From Bacteroidales bacterium (GTDB taxonomy: Bacteria > Bacteroidota > Bacteroidia > Bacteroidales > JAGOPY01), in assembly GCA_017991835.1 (NCBI GenBank), contig JAGOPY010000001.1, positions 62,001-126,000 on the forward strand: a DNA stretch of 64,000 nt, read 5' to 3'. Within the stretch, counting starts at the first letter, position 1. Each line of letters opens with the position of its first letter. Positions 1-8,547 of this stretch are shown in pieces. Both the position numbers and the translations under genes were made by a program. A model generated the notes under the pieces. That model was given only the letters and a program-made list of their open reading frames with translations, did not search any database and was not told the DNA's origin.

Positions 1-1
1 G

Positions 2-1789
2 ATCATGGAGCTGACCGGTTACAGCGGGGATATCGTCTACTGGGAAAGAAGCATTAACGACGGCGCCTGGGATATCCTTCCCGGCACTGCGGGACAGGCT
101 CAGTTCGAAGATGTACCCACGATCGAAGGAACCTGGTCGTACCGGGTAAAGGTGGAGAAGCCGGGCTGCCAGCCGGTTTACTCAGCACCGGGCGATATCA
201 CCGTGGAATTGCTCGCTATTTGGACCGGTGCTGTCAACAACTCCTGGGATGACCCGGGGAACTGGAACATCGCGGGAGTGCCGGATGAAAACCTCGATGG
301 CCTGGTCCCGCAGACAGAGACCGGGATGTATCCTGTGATCAATGGTTATGAAAATGGCAAAAACCTGCTGATCGGTCCCGGCGCATCCCTGATCCTCTCA
401 AAAGAAGGGGCTTTGACCTTGTCGGGATATCTTAAAAATGACGGCCTGTTCTCAATAGAGTCCGACACCGGGGCAAGCGCTTCATTACTGGATAACGGCA
501 TCTCCGGTACAGGGGTGTTTGTCAGTTCCGTAATTTATACCCCTGGTTTACATCATCAAATTTCATCCCCGGTAATCCATTCTGCAAAAAATGCATTCGG
601 GAATACGGACCTGTTTGAATGGAACGAGCCGCAGAATGAATATATCCCGGTGCCGGATGATGACGATACACTTGAAGTATTAAAAGGATACCTCGCCATA
701 AATAATGATCAGGTAATGAATCCGGCGGTTTTTGAAGGGACCGGCCTGTTTTCCGGCATTTACTCTGCAGATTTCACCAATAACGGCGCCGGAAACGGAC
801 ACGCCGGCGGTTTTAACCTCGCCGGAAATCCGTATCCTTCGGCCATGAACTGGAATGATGCGGAGAATGTGACTCTGTCGCAGGTTGATCCGGTCCTGTA
901 CGTTTTGAATGGCGAGGCCGGCAATTTCGGTACGTTTATTCGCGGCGACCATGCCAGTTCCACATTGGGTATCGACAGCATTATCGGCACCCACCAGGGT
1001 TTTTTTGTGCATGTAAATCATGCTTCCGATTCCGGATCTCTGACGGTGAACAATGGGGCAAGATTTCACAACCCTCAGCCTTTGCGGGCGGCAACGGCAG
1101 CACGCTCTGATGATCCTGTCCTGAAATTAAAAGTATCCGGGCCTGAAGGTTCATTCAGAGATGAAATCATTGTAAGATTTCACTCGGAAGCATCGGAATA
1201 CTTTGACATTCAATATGATGCCTATGATCTGGAAGGGTTCCAAAATGCCCCGCAGGTATTCACCCGGTGTGCCGATACCCTGAGACTGGCTGTCAATACT
1301 TATCCTTCGCTGGATGCCAACCGGTCTGTTGTAATGGGTTTTCAATCCGGTGAAGCCGGAGAGTTTACCCTCGCGGTACAGGAACTGCTTAATTTTGGCA
1401 CGGATACGCTGGTATTTGTGGAAGATCTGATCCTTGACACGACATCCCGGGTTACCGAATCATTCCAATATGTTTTTGAGGGAACACCGTCCGACCCGGT
1501 CGACCGGTTCAGGCTTCACTTTATTGTGGATCCTGTTTTTGAAGATGAAGGAATTGTTCTTCCTGAGATTTCCATAACATTAGCAGGGCAGATAATCCGG
1601 GTTAATTTCGGCGGAGAGTCGCAGTTTGGTTATTTTGAATTGTTTGACCTGACCGGAAAACGGTTGATGAGCCAGAGGGTAACAGGGCCGGTTGCTATGA
1701 TCCATTTCCCGCTGGAAAGTGGCATGTATATAATCTGCATTAAATCTCAAAAAGCTGTTCTTGTAAAAAAGATCATAGCTTGCTTTTGA
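2..1789 (+). CDS. T9SS-sorted surface protein, 5' end outside window
   Basis: The frame is open to the left edge of the window, so the ATG at 5 is probably internal and the gene starts upstream. Visible parts in order: the end of an Ig-like domain (to about 205), a WTGAVNNSWDDPGNWN module at about 220-480 that recurs in several proteins of this window, a long beta-rich region containing FNLAGNPYPSAMNW (a motif common in Bacteroidota surface proteins), and a type A T9SS sorting domain at about 1570-1789 (beta strands around FELFDLTGKRL and GMYIICIKS). The product is expected to be exported by T9SS and anchored or released at the surface. The binding target is not visible. The last residues (KKIIACF) are unusual for the family, which normally ends in a short basic stretch. 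Confidence 0.8.
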   Translation: MMELTGYSGDIVYWERSINDGAWDILPGTAGQAQFEDVPTIEGTWSYRVKVEKPGCQPVYSAPGDITVELLAIWTGAVNNSWDDPGNWNIAGVPDENLDGLVPQTETGMYPVINGYENGKNLLIGPGASLILSKEGALTLSGYLKNDGLFSIESDTGASASLLDNGISGTGVFVSSVIYTPGLHHQISSPVIHSAKNAFGNTDLFEWNEPQNEYIPVPDDDDTLEVLKGYLAINNDQVMNPAVFEGTGLFSGIYSADFTNNGAGNGHAGGFNLAGNPYPSAMNWNDAENVTLSQVDPVLYVLNGEAGNFGTFIRGDHASSTLGIDSIIGTHQGFFVHVNHASDSGSLTVNNGARFHNPQPLRAATAARSDDPVLKLKVSGPEGSFRDEIIVRFHSEASEYFDIQYDAYDLEGFQNAPQVFTRCADTLRLAVNTYPSLDANRSVVMGFQSGEAGEFTLAVQELLNFGTDTLVFVEDLILDTTSRVTESFQYVFEGTPSDPVDRFRLHFIVDPVFEDEGIVLPEISITLAGQIIRVNFGGESQFGYFELFDLTGKRLMSQRVTGPVAMIHFPLESGMYIICIKSQKAVLVKKIIACF

Positions 1790-1852
1790 AATCCTGACCG
1801 GTACGGATGATTTCAATCTGGGTAAAATGTATTTATCTTTACAGAAAAAAAC

Positions 1853-3838
1853 ATGCTTACCCTCATATTCAGGTTTCGTTTCCTGATCCTTCTGCCGTTC
1901 CTTGGCGGGATGGTGGTTGTGAACGGGCAGAACGCACCCGTCACAACAGCCGCCACGATTGGCGGGGCGAATCCCGGGAATATCAGCGTTCCGGTTACCG
2001 TGACCGGATTCACCGGCATCAGCGCAATTTCCCTCTCGATAGAATACGACTACGCGGTGATGCATTTTACGGGCGCGACGCCGAATCCGGCCCTGCCCTC
2101 CTTTCCGACCGGTGAAATCGACCTGGGAACGGGTATCCGGAGGATCAGCATGGGGTGGTTCGGCCCATCGACCAGCCTGGCCGACGGTAGTGCGATCATC
2201 ACGCTTCATTTCACCTATATCGGGGGCATAACCGGCCTGGAATGGTACGACAACGGCCCCTCCTGCGAATATGCCGACGCCAATTACACCGTTCTCAACG
2301 ATATCCCCCAGGAGGATTTCTACATCGATGGCCATGTTTGCGGGATCATCGGAACACCGGGGCCGGTATCGGGGCCGGATTCCCTCTGCGCGGGCCAGAC
2401 AGGTATTGTTTACAGCATATCGCCTGTGCCGAATGCCACGGAATATACCTGGACCGTCCCTGAAAATGTGATCATCATCAGCGGGCAGAATACGACCTCT
2501 GTTTTCGTCGAATTCCTGATCAATGCCACGTCGGGCAATATCGGTGTCATCACCGGCAATCCCTGCGGTACAGGCCCTTCGGCCGTAAAGCCCGTCACGG
2601 TGAACCCAGTGCCTGTCGCCAATGCCGGCAACGATACGACCATCAATTACGGCACTTCGATCACTCTGCATGCCGCTCCGGGCGGCAACGGCAGTTATGC
2701 TTACCACTGGGCGCCGGAAGAGCTGCTGGTCGATCCGGATGTCCAAAACCCACAGACGGTTATTCTTACCGAAACCAGCATGTTTACGCTTCATGTGACG
2801 AATCTCACCACCCTTTGCGAGGAGTCGGACATGCTTTTTGTGACGATCACCGGCGGGCCGTTGAGCGCCAATCCGTCAGCTACACCTCCCCTCATCTGCC
2901 GTTACTCTTCTTCGTGGCTTTTTTCCAATGCCGGTGGCGGTTCGGGCAACTACAACTACCTGTGGACCTGCGTCCCGCCGTGCGATCCGCCCTGGAGCTC
3001 CACCGAAGCCAATCCGTTTGTGGCGCCCGATGAATCACAACGCTATCACCTGACCGTGAACGACGGCTTTACAACCATTGAGGATTCGGTGTTCGTAGCC
3101 GTAGCAGAGCTTCCGACAAGCACACTCACCGGCGGGGATACCTTATGCGGGCCCGGGACTTTTACCACCCTGCAGGTTGACCTGACGGGAATCCCGCCCT
3201 GGTTTTTCACCTATTCGTTCGGGAACACGACCGTTTTTGTGAATGATGTAACGGAAACACCGTATTACATCACAACAGGTGATCCCGGCGACTATATGAT
3301 ATCGCTGGTCGAGGATGCCAACTGCATTGGGATAACTTACGGCACGGCCATAGTCAGGAAATATCCCATCCCGGCGAAGCCGGAAATAACCGTTTACGAA
3401 ACAGAACTGATCTCCAGCTCCTGCTGCGGCAACCAGTGGTATAAAAACGGCGTCCTCATCCCCGGCGCCGACGGGCAGACCTACCAGGTTACGCAGAACG
3501 GGGAATATTTTGTGATCGTGACGCTGAACAGCTGCAGCTCCGAGCCATCGGATACAGTGGAAATGATTGTCGGTATCCCGGAATACGTAAGCCGGAAGCT
3601 TGAAATCTTCCCGAATCCTTCAAAAGGCCTCATCACTATCAATACCGGTCAACAGGTTGATGAAACCGCAGCCCTGGAGCTGTATTCATCCTCCGGATAT
3701 CTTATCAAAAAGAATCTCCTTGCCGTCACCCACAAAGGCACTGTAACCATTGATATTTCAAGCTTCCCGGAAGGCTTATATTTCATCATTCTGAAAACCT
3801 CTACCCGAATCAGTTCAGGCAAACTGATAAAAGACTGA
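1853..3838 (+). CDS. Secreted cohesin-like/PKD protein with T9SS sorting domain
   Basis: 661 residues. A signal peptide covers about residues 1-26 (ends VVVNGQ). A cohesin-like module follows (about 27-165), with the pattern VPVTVTGFTGISAISLSIEYD, then GLEWYDNGPSCEYAD, shared with the proteins at 13104 and 42557. Three or four PKD/Ig-like beta domains span about 165-573, including a Cys-containing segment around SSCCGNQWYKNG. The C-terminal 88 residues are a T9SS type A sorting domain (LEIFPNPSKGLITI, then EGLYFIILKT). The gene starts 64 bases after the previous stop and ends in a strong terminator at 3881, so it closes the first unit. Cohesins bind dockerins, but the partner here is inferred only. 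Confidence 0.82.
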   Translation: MLTLIFRFRFLILLPFLGGMVVVNGQNAPVTTAATIGGANPGNISVPVTVTGFTGISAISLSIEYDYAVMHFTGATPNPALPSFPTGEIDLGTGIRRISMGWFGPSTSLADGSAIITLHFTYIGGITGLEWYDNGPSCEYADANYTVLNDIPQEDFYIDGHVCGIIGTPGPVSGPDSLCAGQTGIVYSISPVPNATEYTWTVPENVIIISGQNTTSVFVEFLINATSGNIGVITGNPCGTGPSAVKPVTVNPVPVANAGNDTTINYGTSITLHAAPGGNGSYAYHWAPEELLVDPDVQNPQTVILTETSMFTLHVTNLTTLCEESDMLFVTITGGPLSANPSATPPLICRYSSSWLFSNAGGGSGNYNYLWTCVPPCDPPWSSTEANPFVAPDESQRYHLTVNDGFTTIEDSVFVAVAELPTSTLTGGDTLCGPGTFTTLQVDLTGIPPWFFTYSFGNTTVFVNDVTETPYYITTGDPGDYMISLVEDANCIGITYGTAIVRKYPIPAKPEITVYETELISSSCCGNQWYKNGVLIPGADGQTYQVTQNGEYFVIVTLNSCSSEPSDTVEMIVGIPEYVSRKLEIFPNPSKGLITINTGQQVDETAALELYSSSGYLIKKNLLAVTHKGTVTIDISSFPEGLYFIILKTSTRISSGKLIKD

Positions 3839-3880
3839 TTCTAACCACATATTCTTGGAATTAACGGACCACCATTATTT

Positions 3881-3903
3881 CCGCACACGTGTGCGGTTTT
3901 TTT
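3881..3903 (+). terminator. Rho-independent terminator
   Basis: A perfect 16-base palindrome (CCGCACACGTGTGCGG, 3881-3896) is followed by seven T residues. It lies 42 bases after the stop of the cohesin/PKD gene. The terminator after the sigma-54 activator at 32251 has a related stem sequence. Confidence 0.85.
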
Positions 3904-4011
3904 GGGGGCAGGAATTCTCCCAAATATTTTCCACTATTCACGATTCATTCTTCACTCATATAATCTACTGATATACTGTTGAATACAAAACTTCCCCTAT
4001 CCCTCTCTTCA

Positions 4012-4031
4012 TTTTGGCACTCCCTTTGCCA
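4012..4031 (+). promoter_or_regulatory. Sigma-54 (-24/-12) promoter
   Basis: The bases TGGCACTCCCTTTGC lie at 4015-4029. This fits the sigma-54 consensus TGGCAC-N5-TTGC, with GG (4016-4017) and GC (4028-4029) separated by exactly 10 bases. Transcription would start near 4041, giving a leader of about 210 bases before the gene at 4251. An NtrC-type activator is encoded at 30807-32237. I did not find an enhancer site by eye. Confidence 0.65.
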
Positions 4032-4107
4032 ATGCGGCGTCGACTAATGATGTGTTTCGCGCTGACGATTGAAAGAAATACATTCGACTGATTTAGCTGA
4101 CATTACT

Positions 4108-4151
4108 CCTTCAACACTAACGACACGATTGTGCTTTGAAGGATTTTTTTT
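4108..4151 (+). terminator. Leader hairpin with T tract (terminator or attenuator)
   Basis: Arms CCTTCAA (4108-4114) and TTGAAGG (4136-4142) are perfectly complementary, with CAC/GTG pairs just inside, and are followed by A and eight T residues. The hairpin lies downstream of the sigma-54 promoter and upstream of the first gene it would drive, so it could act as an attenuator. It may instead be a second terminator for transcription from upstream. Confidence 0.45.
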
Positions 4152-4250
4152 AACCACCACCTGATAGATCCCCCCGGCTATTATCGTCCGGCCTTATGGC
4201 TGGCATTGTAAAGAGAAGTTATCACATAACTAAACATAAAAAACTACACC

Positions 4251-6050
4251 ATGAAACGAATGCTTCTCTTCTCAGCATGTTTGTTTTGCTGTATCATCAT
4301 CAGCAATGGACAGAACATTGGATTCAACGACAACAACTCCGATCCGCACGCTTCGGCGATAGTGGATATTTACTCGACCAGCAAAGGAATGCTTATCCCC
4401 AGGGTCAGCCTCGACAGTACGCTGCTGGCAACCCCGGTAACCAACCCCGCAACCAGTCTATTGGTTTACAACACCGCTGCTGTTCATGATGTCACTCCCG
4501 GTTATTATTACTGGGATGGCGCCAAATGGAACCGGCTGGAAACTTCTTCTGACCAAGAAATCTATTTTGATCCGGTGACCAAATCTGCTGATGCTACACT
4601 GCTGAAGACCGAAACCCTGGTCCTGGCTTCAGGGAACATCTCTCTGACCCTGCCTACCATATCTGAATCAGATAACGGACTGAAGATCATTGTAAAACAT
4701 GTAGGTCTGCATACGGATCTGATTAAAATAAAACCTTCCGCCGGGCAAAAGATCGATGCCAACGACAGCATCATGCTCACCCGGTGGAATGGCAAAGCTT
4801 TCCTTGCTTATAACGGCAACTGGTTCCTGGAAACCAAGGATTCGCGTGCGGATAACCTCCTGGATGTAAGCGCGACCGGCAGCTTCACAACGATTGAAGA
4901 GGTAGTGGAATTTCTGGATGCCCATATGTGCCGTCCGGTAGTAGTTCGTCTGGGTGCCGGTGAATATGACCTGGATGAGACCATTACTATTGACCTGCCT
5001 TTTCCGGTGACATTCCAGGGCCTGTCGTTCGGTGCAACCATTATTAATTGTCCTTCGGGAGATACGGCTTTTAACCTGAAATCGGAGTGTTATTTTAAAA
5101 TGCTTACCATGTATGGCGGAGAAACCCCGGGAGTTGGTATTGATTTAAGCGGTGAAGATGTTTACTATGAAATTAAGGACGGTTATCTCTATGGTTTTTC
5201 AAAAGGAATAGTTATATCAAATGCCGCGGATATCTGGCTTTTTGAAGTGGACTTTGACTCATGCACCGTGGCCGGTGTGGAGATTGCTGCGCCCGATACC
5301 GCCAAAGTGGTATTCAGAACCTCCGAATGCGACTATTACAACTGTGATATCGCCAACAACCTGGTGTCGGCAGGTGAAGAGACTGAGATATCCATCCTGA
5401 GTTCAACATTTTACAATTTTACTATTGATCAGATCGGCATTAATTACCTCCCTCCCGTCGATAACAACAATTTCCGGTTTGCCTCGATGATCATCCAGAA
5501 TAACTCCTTTAACAATATCGGGAATTTCTGTTCGGGATTTGATTTTTCGCGTACCGATGGCCGCGATGCCAATGTATTCATGGAAAACAATGCCGGGTAC
5601 GAAAGCAAGGCCCCCCATTGTAAGATCAATGTAGCCAATAATTCGACTTCGACAACAATCACATCAGCCAATATCTGGTATAAATACGTTGGTTTCAGCA
5701 GCTATAACAGCACAACTACAAAATGGAAAATCGAAAACAACCGGATTACCTACCAGACAGAAAATATCAGGGACGCTGTCATTTTTCTTTCAGGAAATGT
5801 TAAAACCAACAGTACTTCGGCCAGGGTGATCAACATAGCCATTGTTAAAAACGGAAATTCCACTACCCGTTATGGTGAAACCACGATCCGCATCCCCTCC
5901 AACAATTCCAACCAATCCTTTCAATGGTCGACCAATGTGTACGTTGAAAACATGGATAAGACCGACTACCTGGAACTCTGGATCACCTCTGCCAGCAGCG
6001 GGGATGTATTGACCATCGACGACCTGAACTGGTATACCAGCACCCATTGA
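4251..6050 (+). CDS. Exported beta-helix protein
   Basis: 599 residues, starting at ATG 4251. A signal peptide covers about 1-21 (ends IIISNGQ). Residues 25-100 form an N-terminal module (ASAIVDIYSTSKGMLIPRV, then YYYWDGAKW) also seen in the protein at 12190. This module is common at the start of Bacteroidota exported proteins and resembles phage tail-fibre heads. About 205-490 looks like a right-handed parallel beta-helix, with stacked short hydrophobic strands and an ICNCPSGDTAF-type turn region. The last 110 residues are a separate beta domain. No T9SS domain is visible. It is first in the run behind the sigma-54 promoter; the next gene's likely start (6077) follows within 30 bases. A polysaccharide-binding or adhesive role is plausible, and no catalytic motif is recognised. 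Confidence 0.75.
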   Translation: MKRMLLFSACLFCCIIISNGQNIGFNDNNSDPHASAIVDIYSTSKGMLIPRVSLDSTLLATPVTNPATSLLVYNTAAVHDVTPGYYYWDGAKWNRLETSSDQEIYFDPVTKSADATLLKTETLVLASGNISLTLPTISESDNGLKIIVKHVGLHTDLIKIKPSAGQKIDANDSIMLTRWNGKAFLAYNGNWFLETKDSRADNLLDVSATGSFTTIEEVVEFLDAHMCRPVVVRLGAGEYDLDETITIDLPFPVTFQGLSFGATIINCPSGDTAFNLKSECYFKMLTMYGGETPGVGIDLSGEDVYYEIKDGYLYGFSKGIVISNAADIWLFEVDFDSCTVAGVEIAAPDTAKVVFRTSECDYYNCDIANNLVSAGEETEISILSSTFYNFTIDQIGINYLPPVDNNNFRFASMIIQNNSFNNIGNFCSGFDFSRTDGRDANVFMENNAGYESKAPHCKINVANNSTSTTITSANIWYKYVGFSSYNSTTTKWKIENNRITYQTENIRDAVIFLSGNVKTNSTSARVINIAIVKNGNSTTRYGETTIRIPSNNSNQSFQWSTNVYVENMDKTDYLELWITSASSGDVLTIDDLNWYTSTH

Positions 6051-6076
6051 TTATTAAACCCATGAAACCATTAGCC

Positions 6077-8503
6077 ATGAAAAATAAGGTACACATATCA
6101 GGATGTTGCGTAATCGTTATTCTGGCCCTGCTCACTTTAACCGGACATTCTCAGGATGTACGCATCAATTCCGGTGCTTATGTGAAAACCATGGGCAATG
6201 CCAGCATTATCATAAAAGATGCGGACCTGATCAACAACGGCAGCTTTACCGCCGGTGAAGCCAGCAGCCTCACTTTTAAAGGTTCAGCCACGCAATCGGT
6301 AGAGGGTTCAGCCCCCTGCACATTTAATCATCTTTACCTGGATAATTCCGGCGGATTGATTTTTGGTAACAGTGAAACGGTTAACGGGACACTAACTTTC
6401 ATAAACGGTAAAATCACCCTTGGCGGCAATGACCTGATTATGGGTCCTTATGCTGCGTTTTCCGGCAGCAACGGTTCAAATTATGTGATAACTAATGGTG
6501 TAGGGTCATTGCGCCAATGGGTGATGAACAACGCCACGGATGTGACCTACCCGGTCGGGCTGGCAACGGAATTTCTTCCCCTGAAGCTCCAGCTGACGGT
6601 AGGTTCAACGGCAGATGAAATCGGCGCAAGGGTGATGGACGGCCTCTACACGGCGTATGATGAAAGTGATGTCCCGGCCGGTTCGCTGATCGGCGACCAT
6701 GTCGTTTCAAAGACATGGGTTCTTGATGAAACCACTGCCGGCGGCAGCAACGCCACCGTTAATCTGCAATGGAACCAAACCGCAGAAACAACCGGGTTTG
6801 ACCGCAATCTCTCCGATCTATCTTATTACTCCGATGGCGCATGGCATTATGCCACTCCGTCACAGGCATCCGGCGAAGGCCCGTATAATCAGACTCTCGG
6901 CGGGATCACCTCCCTCGCCCCTATTGGCGTATTCACTCCGGTGATCCGTACCTCCCTGTCGTTATCCGAATTCTGTGCCGGCGACCCGGCCGACGTGAGC
7001 TATACCCTCACCGGCGGACTATGGAGCACCGGAAACACCTTCACAGCCCAGCTTTCCGACGCTTCCGGGAATTTCAGCTCACCGGTAAACATCGGCTCGG
7101 TGGCTTCCCAAAATGAAGGTACCCTTATGGCCTCAATCCCGTCTTCCTCTACCGACGGAAGCGGTTACCGCGTGAGAATGGTCAGCAGCCAGCCCGCGGT
7201 TACCGGTGAAACCAATGGCAATGATCTGACCATCAACCAACTTCGTGCTATCACCGGCGATATCACCTATTACAATGCACTCAACACTCCCCTGACCTCC
7301 GGCGTTAAAGTCCAGCTTTACCAGGATGGAAACCAGGTCGGTTCCGATTTCAACGTGACCGACGGGACCTACTCTTTCGGCAACCTCTGCCCGGGTCAGT
7401 ATGAACTGCGTATCAGCTCCACCCGGCCAACCGCCGGCGCGGTCAATACCACCGATGCCGCCCTGGTCAACTTCTGGGGGGCCCATCCCACCCAGATCGA
7501 AAAGGTAAAGTTTTATGCAGGAGATGTGACAGGAAGCTCCTTCTTCATCAACAGCACCGATGCCCAGCTGATCAAAGCCAACTTCGTTTACGGAACGCCG
7601 TTTGAAAAAGGTCTGCCCTGGACATTCTGGGTGGCCGGACAAACCATCAGCTACAACAGCAATCCTGAAGCTTCGTACCCGGTCGTAAGCCTGGTGCCCG
7701 GAAGCGAACTGACAGCCGACGTTTACGGGCTTTGTACCGGCGACTTCAACCGCAGTTTCAGCGGCGGCGGATTAAAATCTTCCGGAAATGTAGCGCTGGT
7801 CAACGACGGAACAATCTATGCCGGCGGTGAAACCGACATTCAGATTCCGCTCAGGGTTTCGTCGGCAACAGGTTTGGGCGCCCTTTCGCTCATTCTCAAT
7901 TTCCCGTCAGAATTGGCCGAAATTATTGATGTGACGGCCGATCATTCGGGAACACCGGCCGACTGGGCCGTGAAAGGCGGCGAGCTCAGGATCGGCTGGT
8001 TCAGCCGCAATCCTTCCTGGCTTGACGATAACGACGCTTTACTCACAATTACCGTCAGGACGAGGAGTTCCTTTGCCGACGGATCGAAGATCGCTTTTTC
8101 ACTGGCTGACAATCAGCTCAATGAACTGGCCGATGAAAATAACCTGCCGGTTGACGGAGCCGTCATTAAAGCTGTTGAAATCGAGTCGGCCACATATGGC
8201 ATTGAGGACCACAACGCCATCGACATCGTCATTTCATTCACCAACTTTCCCAATCCGTTCACCGAAACGACTTACCTGAATTACAACCTGCCGGTTCAGG
8301 GGAGAGTGGAAATCTGCATTACCGATATCCTCGGTAACGAAGTGGATTGCCCGGTCAGTGAGAATCAGCAGGCCGGCGCCCATGCCATCCGGTGGGATTC
8401 GGAAAGCCTGGCCCCTGGAATTTATATTGCCACACTGAAACTGACCTCCGTCAGGAATTCTTATATCAAAACCATCAAAATAATCAAGGAAAACGTCCAA
8501 TAG
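6077..8503 (+). CDS. Dockerin-like + cohesin-like T9SS surface protein
   Basis: I chose ATG 6077 (MKNKVHIS..., a good signal peptide ending LTGHSQ). ATG 6062 and TTG 6047 are in frame upstream. The protein is about 808 residues. The N-terminal 250 residues are beta-rich filament-like repeats. An Ig-like domain follows, then a transthyretin-like/Cna-B-like segment (GDITYYNALNTPLTSGVKV) leading into a dockerin-like pair of motifs, VNTTDAALVNFWG and FINSTDAQLIKANF, separated by FYAGDVTG. After YGLCTGDFNRSF comes a cohesin-like module (IPLRVSSATGLGALSLILNF to about LADENNLPVDGAV) and a T9SS type A domain. The same C-terminal block recurs at 8548, 39884 and 46555. The next gene starts 44 bases downstream. 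Confidence 0.78.
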   Translation: MKNKVHISGCCVIVILALLTLTGHSQDVRINSGAYVKTMGNASIIIKDADLINNGSFTAGEASSLTFKGSATQSVEGSAPCTFNHLYLDNSGGLIFGNSETVNGTLTFINGKITLGGNDLIMGPYAAFSGSNGSNYVITNGVGSLRQWVMNNATDVTYPVGLATEFLPLKLQLTVGSTADEIGARVMDGLYTAYDESDVPAGSLIGDHVVSKTWVLDETTAGGSNATVNLQWNQTAETTGFDRNLSDLSYYSDGAWHYATPSQASGEGPYNQTLGGITSLAPIGVFTPVIRTSLSLSEFCAGDPADVSYTLTGGLWSTGNTFTAQLSDASGNFSSPVNIGSVASQNEGTLMASIPSSSTDGSGYRVRMVSSQPAVTGETNGNDLTINQLRAITGDITYYNALNTPLTSGVKVQLYQDGNQVGSDFNVTDGTYSFGNLCPGQYELRISSTRPTAGAVNTTDAALVNFWGAHPTQIEKVKFYAGDVTGSSFFINSTDAQLIKANFVYGTPFEKGLPWTFWVAGQTISYNSNPEASYPVVSLVPGSELTADVYGLCTGDFNRSFSGGGLKSSGNVALVNDGTIYAGGETDIQIPLRVSSATGLGALSLILNFPSELAEIIDVTADHSGTPADWAVKGGELRIGWFSRNPSWLDDNDALLTITVRTRSSFADGSKIAFSLADNQLNELADENNLPVDGAVIKAVEIESATYGIEDHNAIDIVISFTNFPNPFTETTYLNYNLPVQGRVEICITDILGNEVDCPVSENQQAGAHAIRWDSESLAPGIYIATLKLTSVRNSYIKTIKIIKENVQ

Positions 8504-8547
8504 ACCACCCCACCGTCACTGAATAAAACCATTTAAAATCATTTGTT

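Larger units (their letters stand above)
3839..4250 (+). other. Intergenic leader region of 412 bases
   Basis: No convincing coding sequence. It holds, in order, the terminator of the upstream gene (3881-3903), a sigma-54 promoter (4015-4029), a hairpin followed by a T tract (4108-4151), and about 100 bases of leader before the ATG at 4251. Confidence 0.7.

Noticed and set aside
1580..2794. Minus-strand open frame of 404 codons
   Set aside because: It is antisense to the end of the first T9SS gene and the start of the second; both of those have domains and signal peptides.
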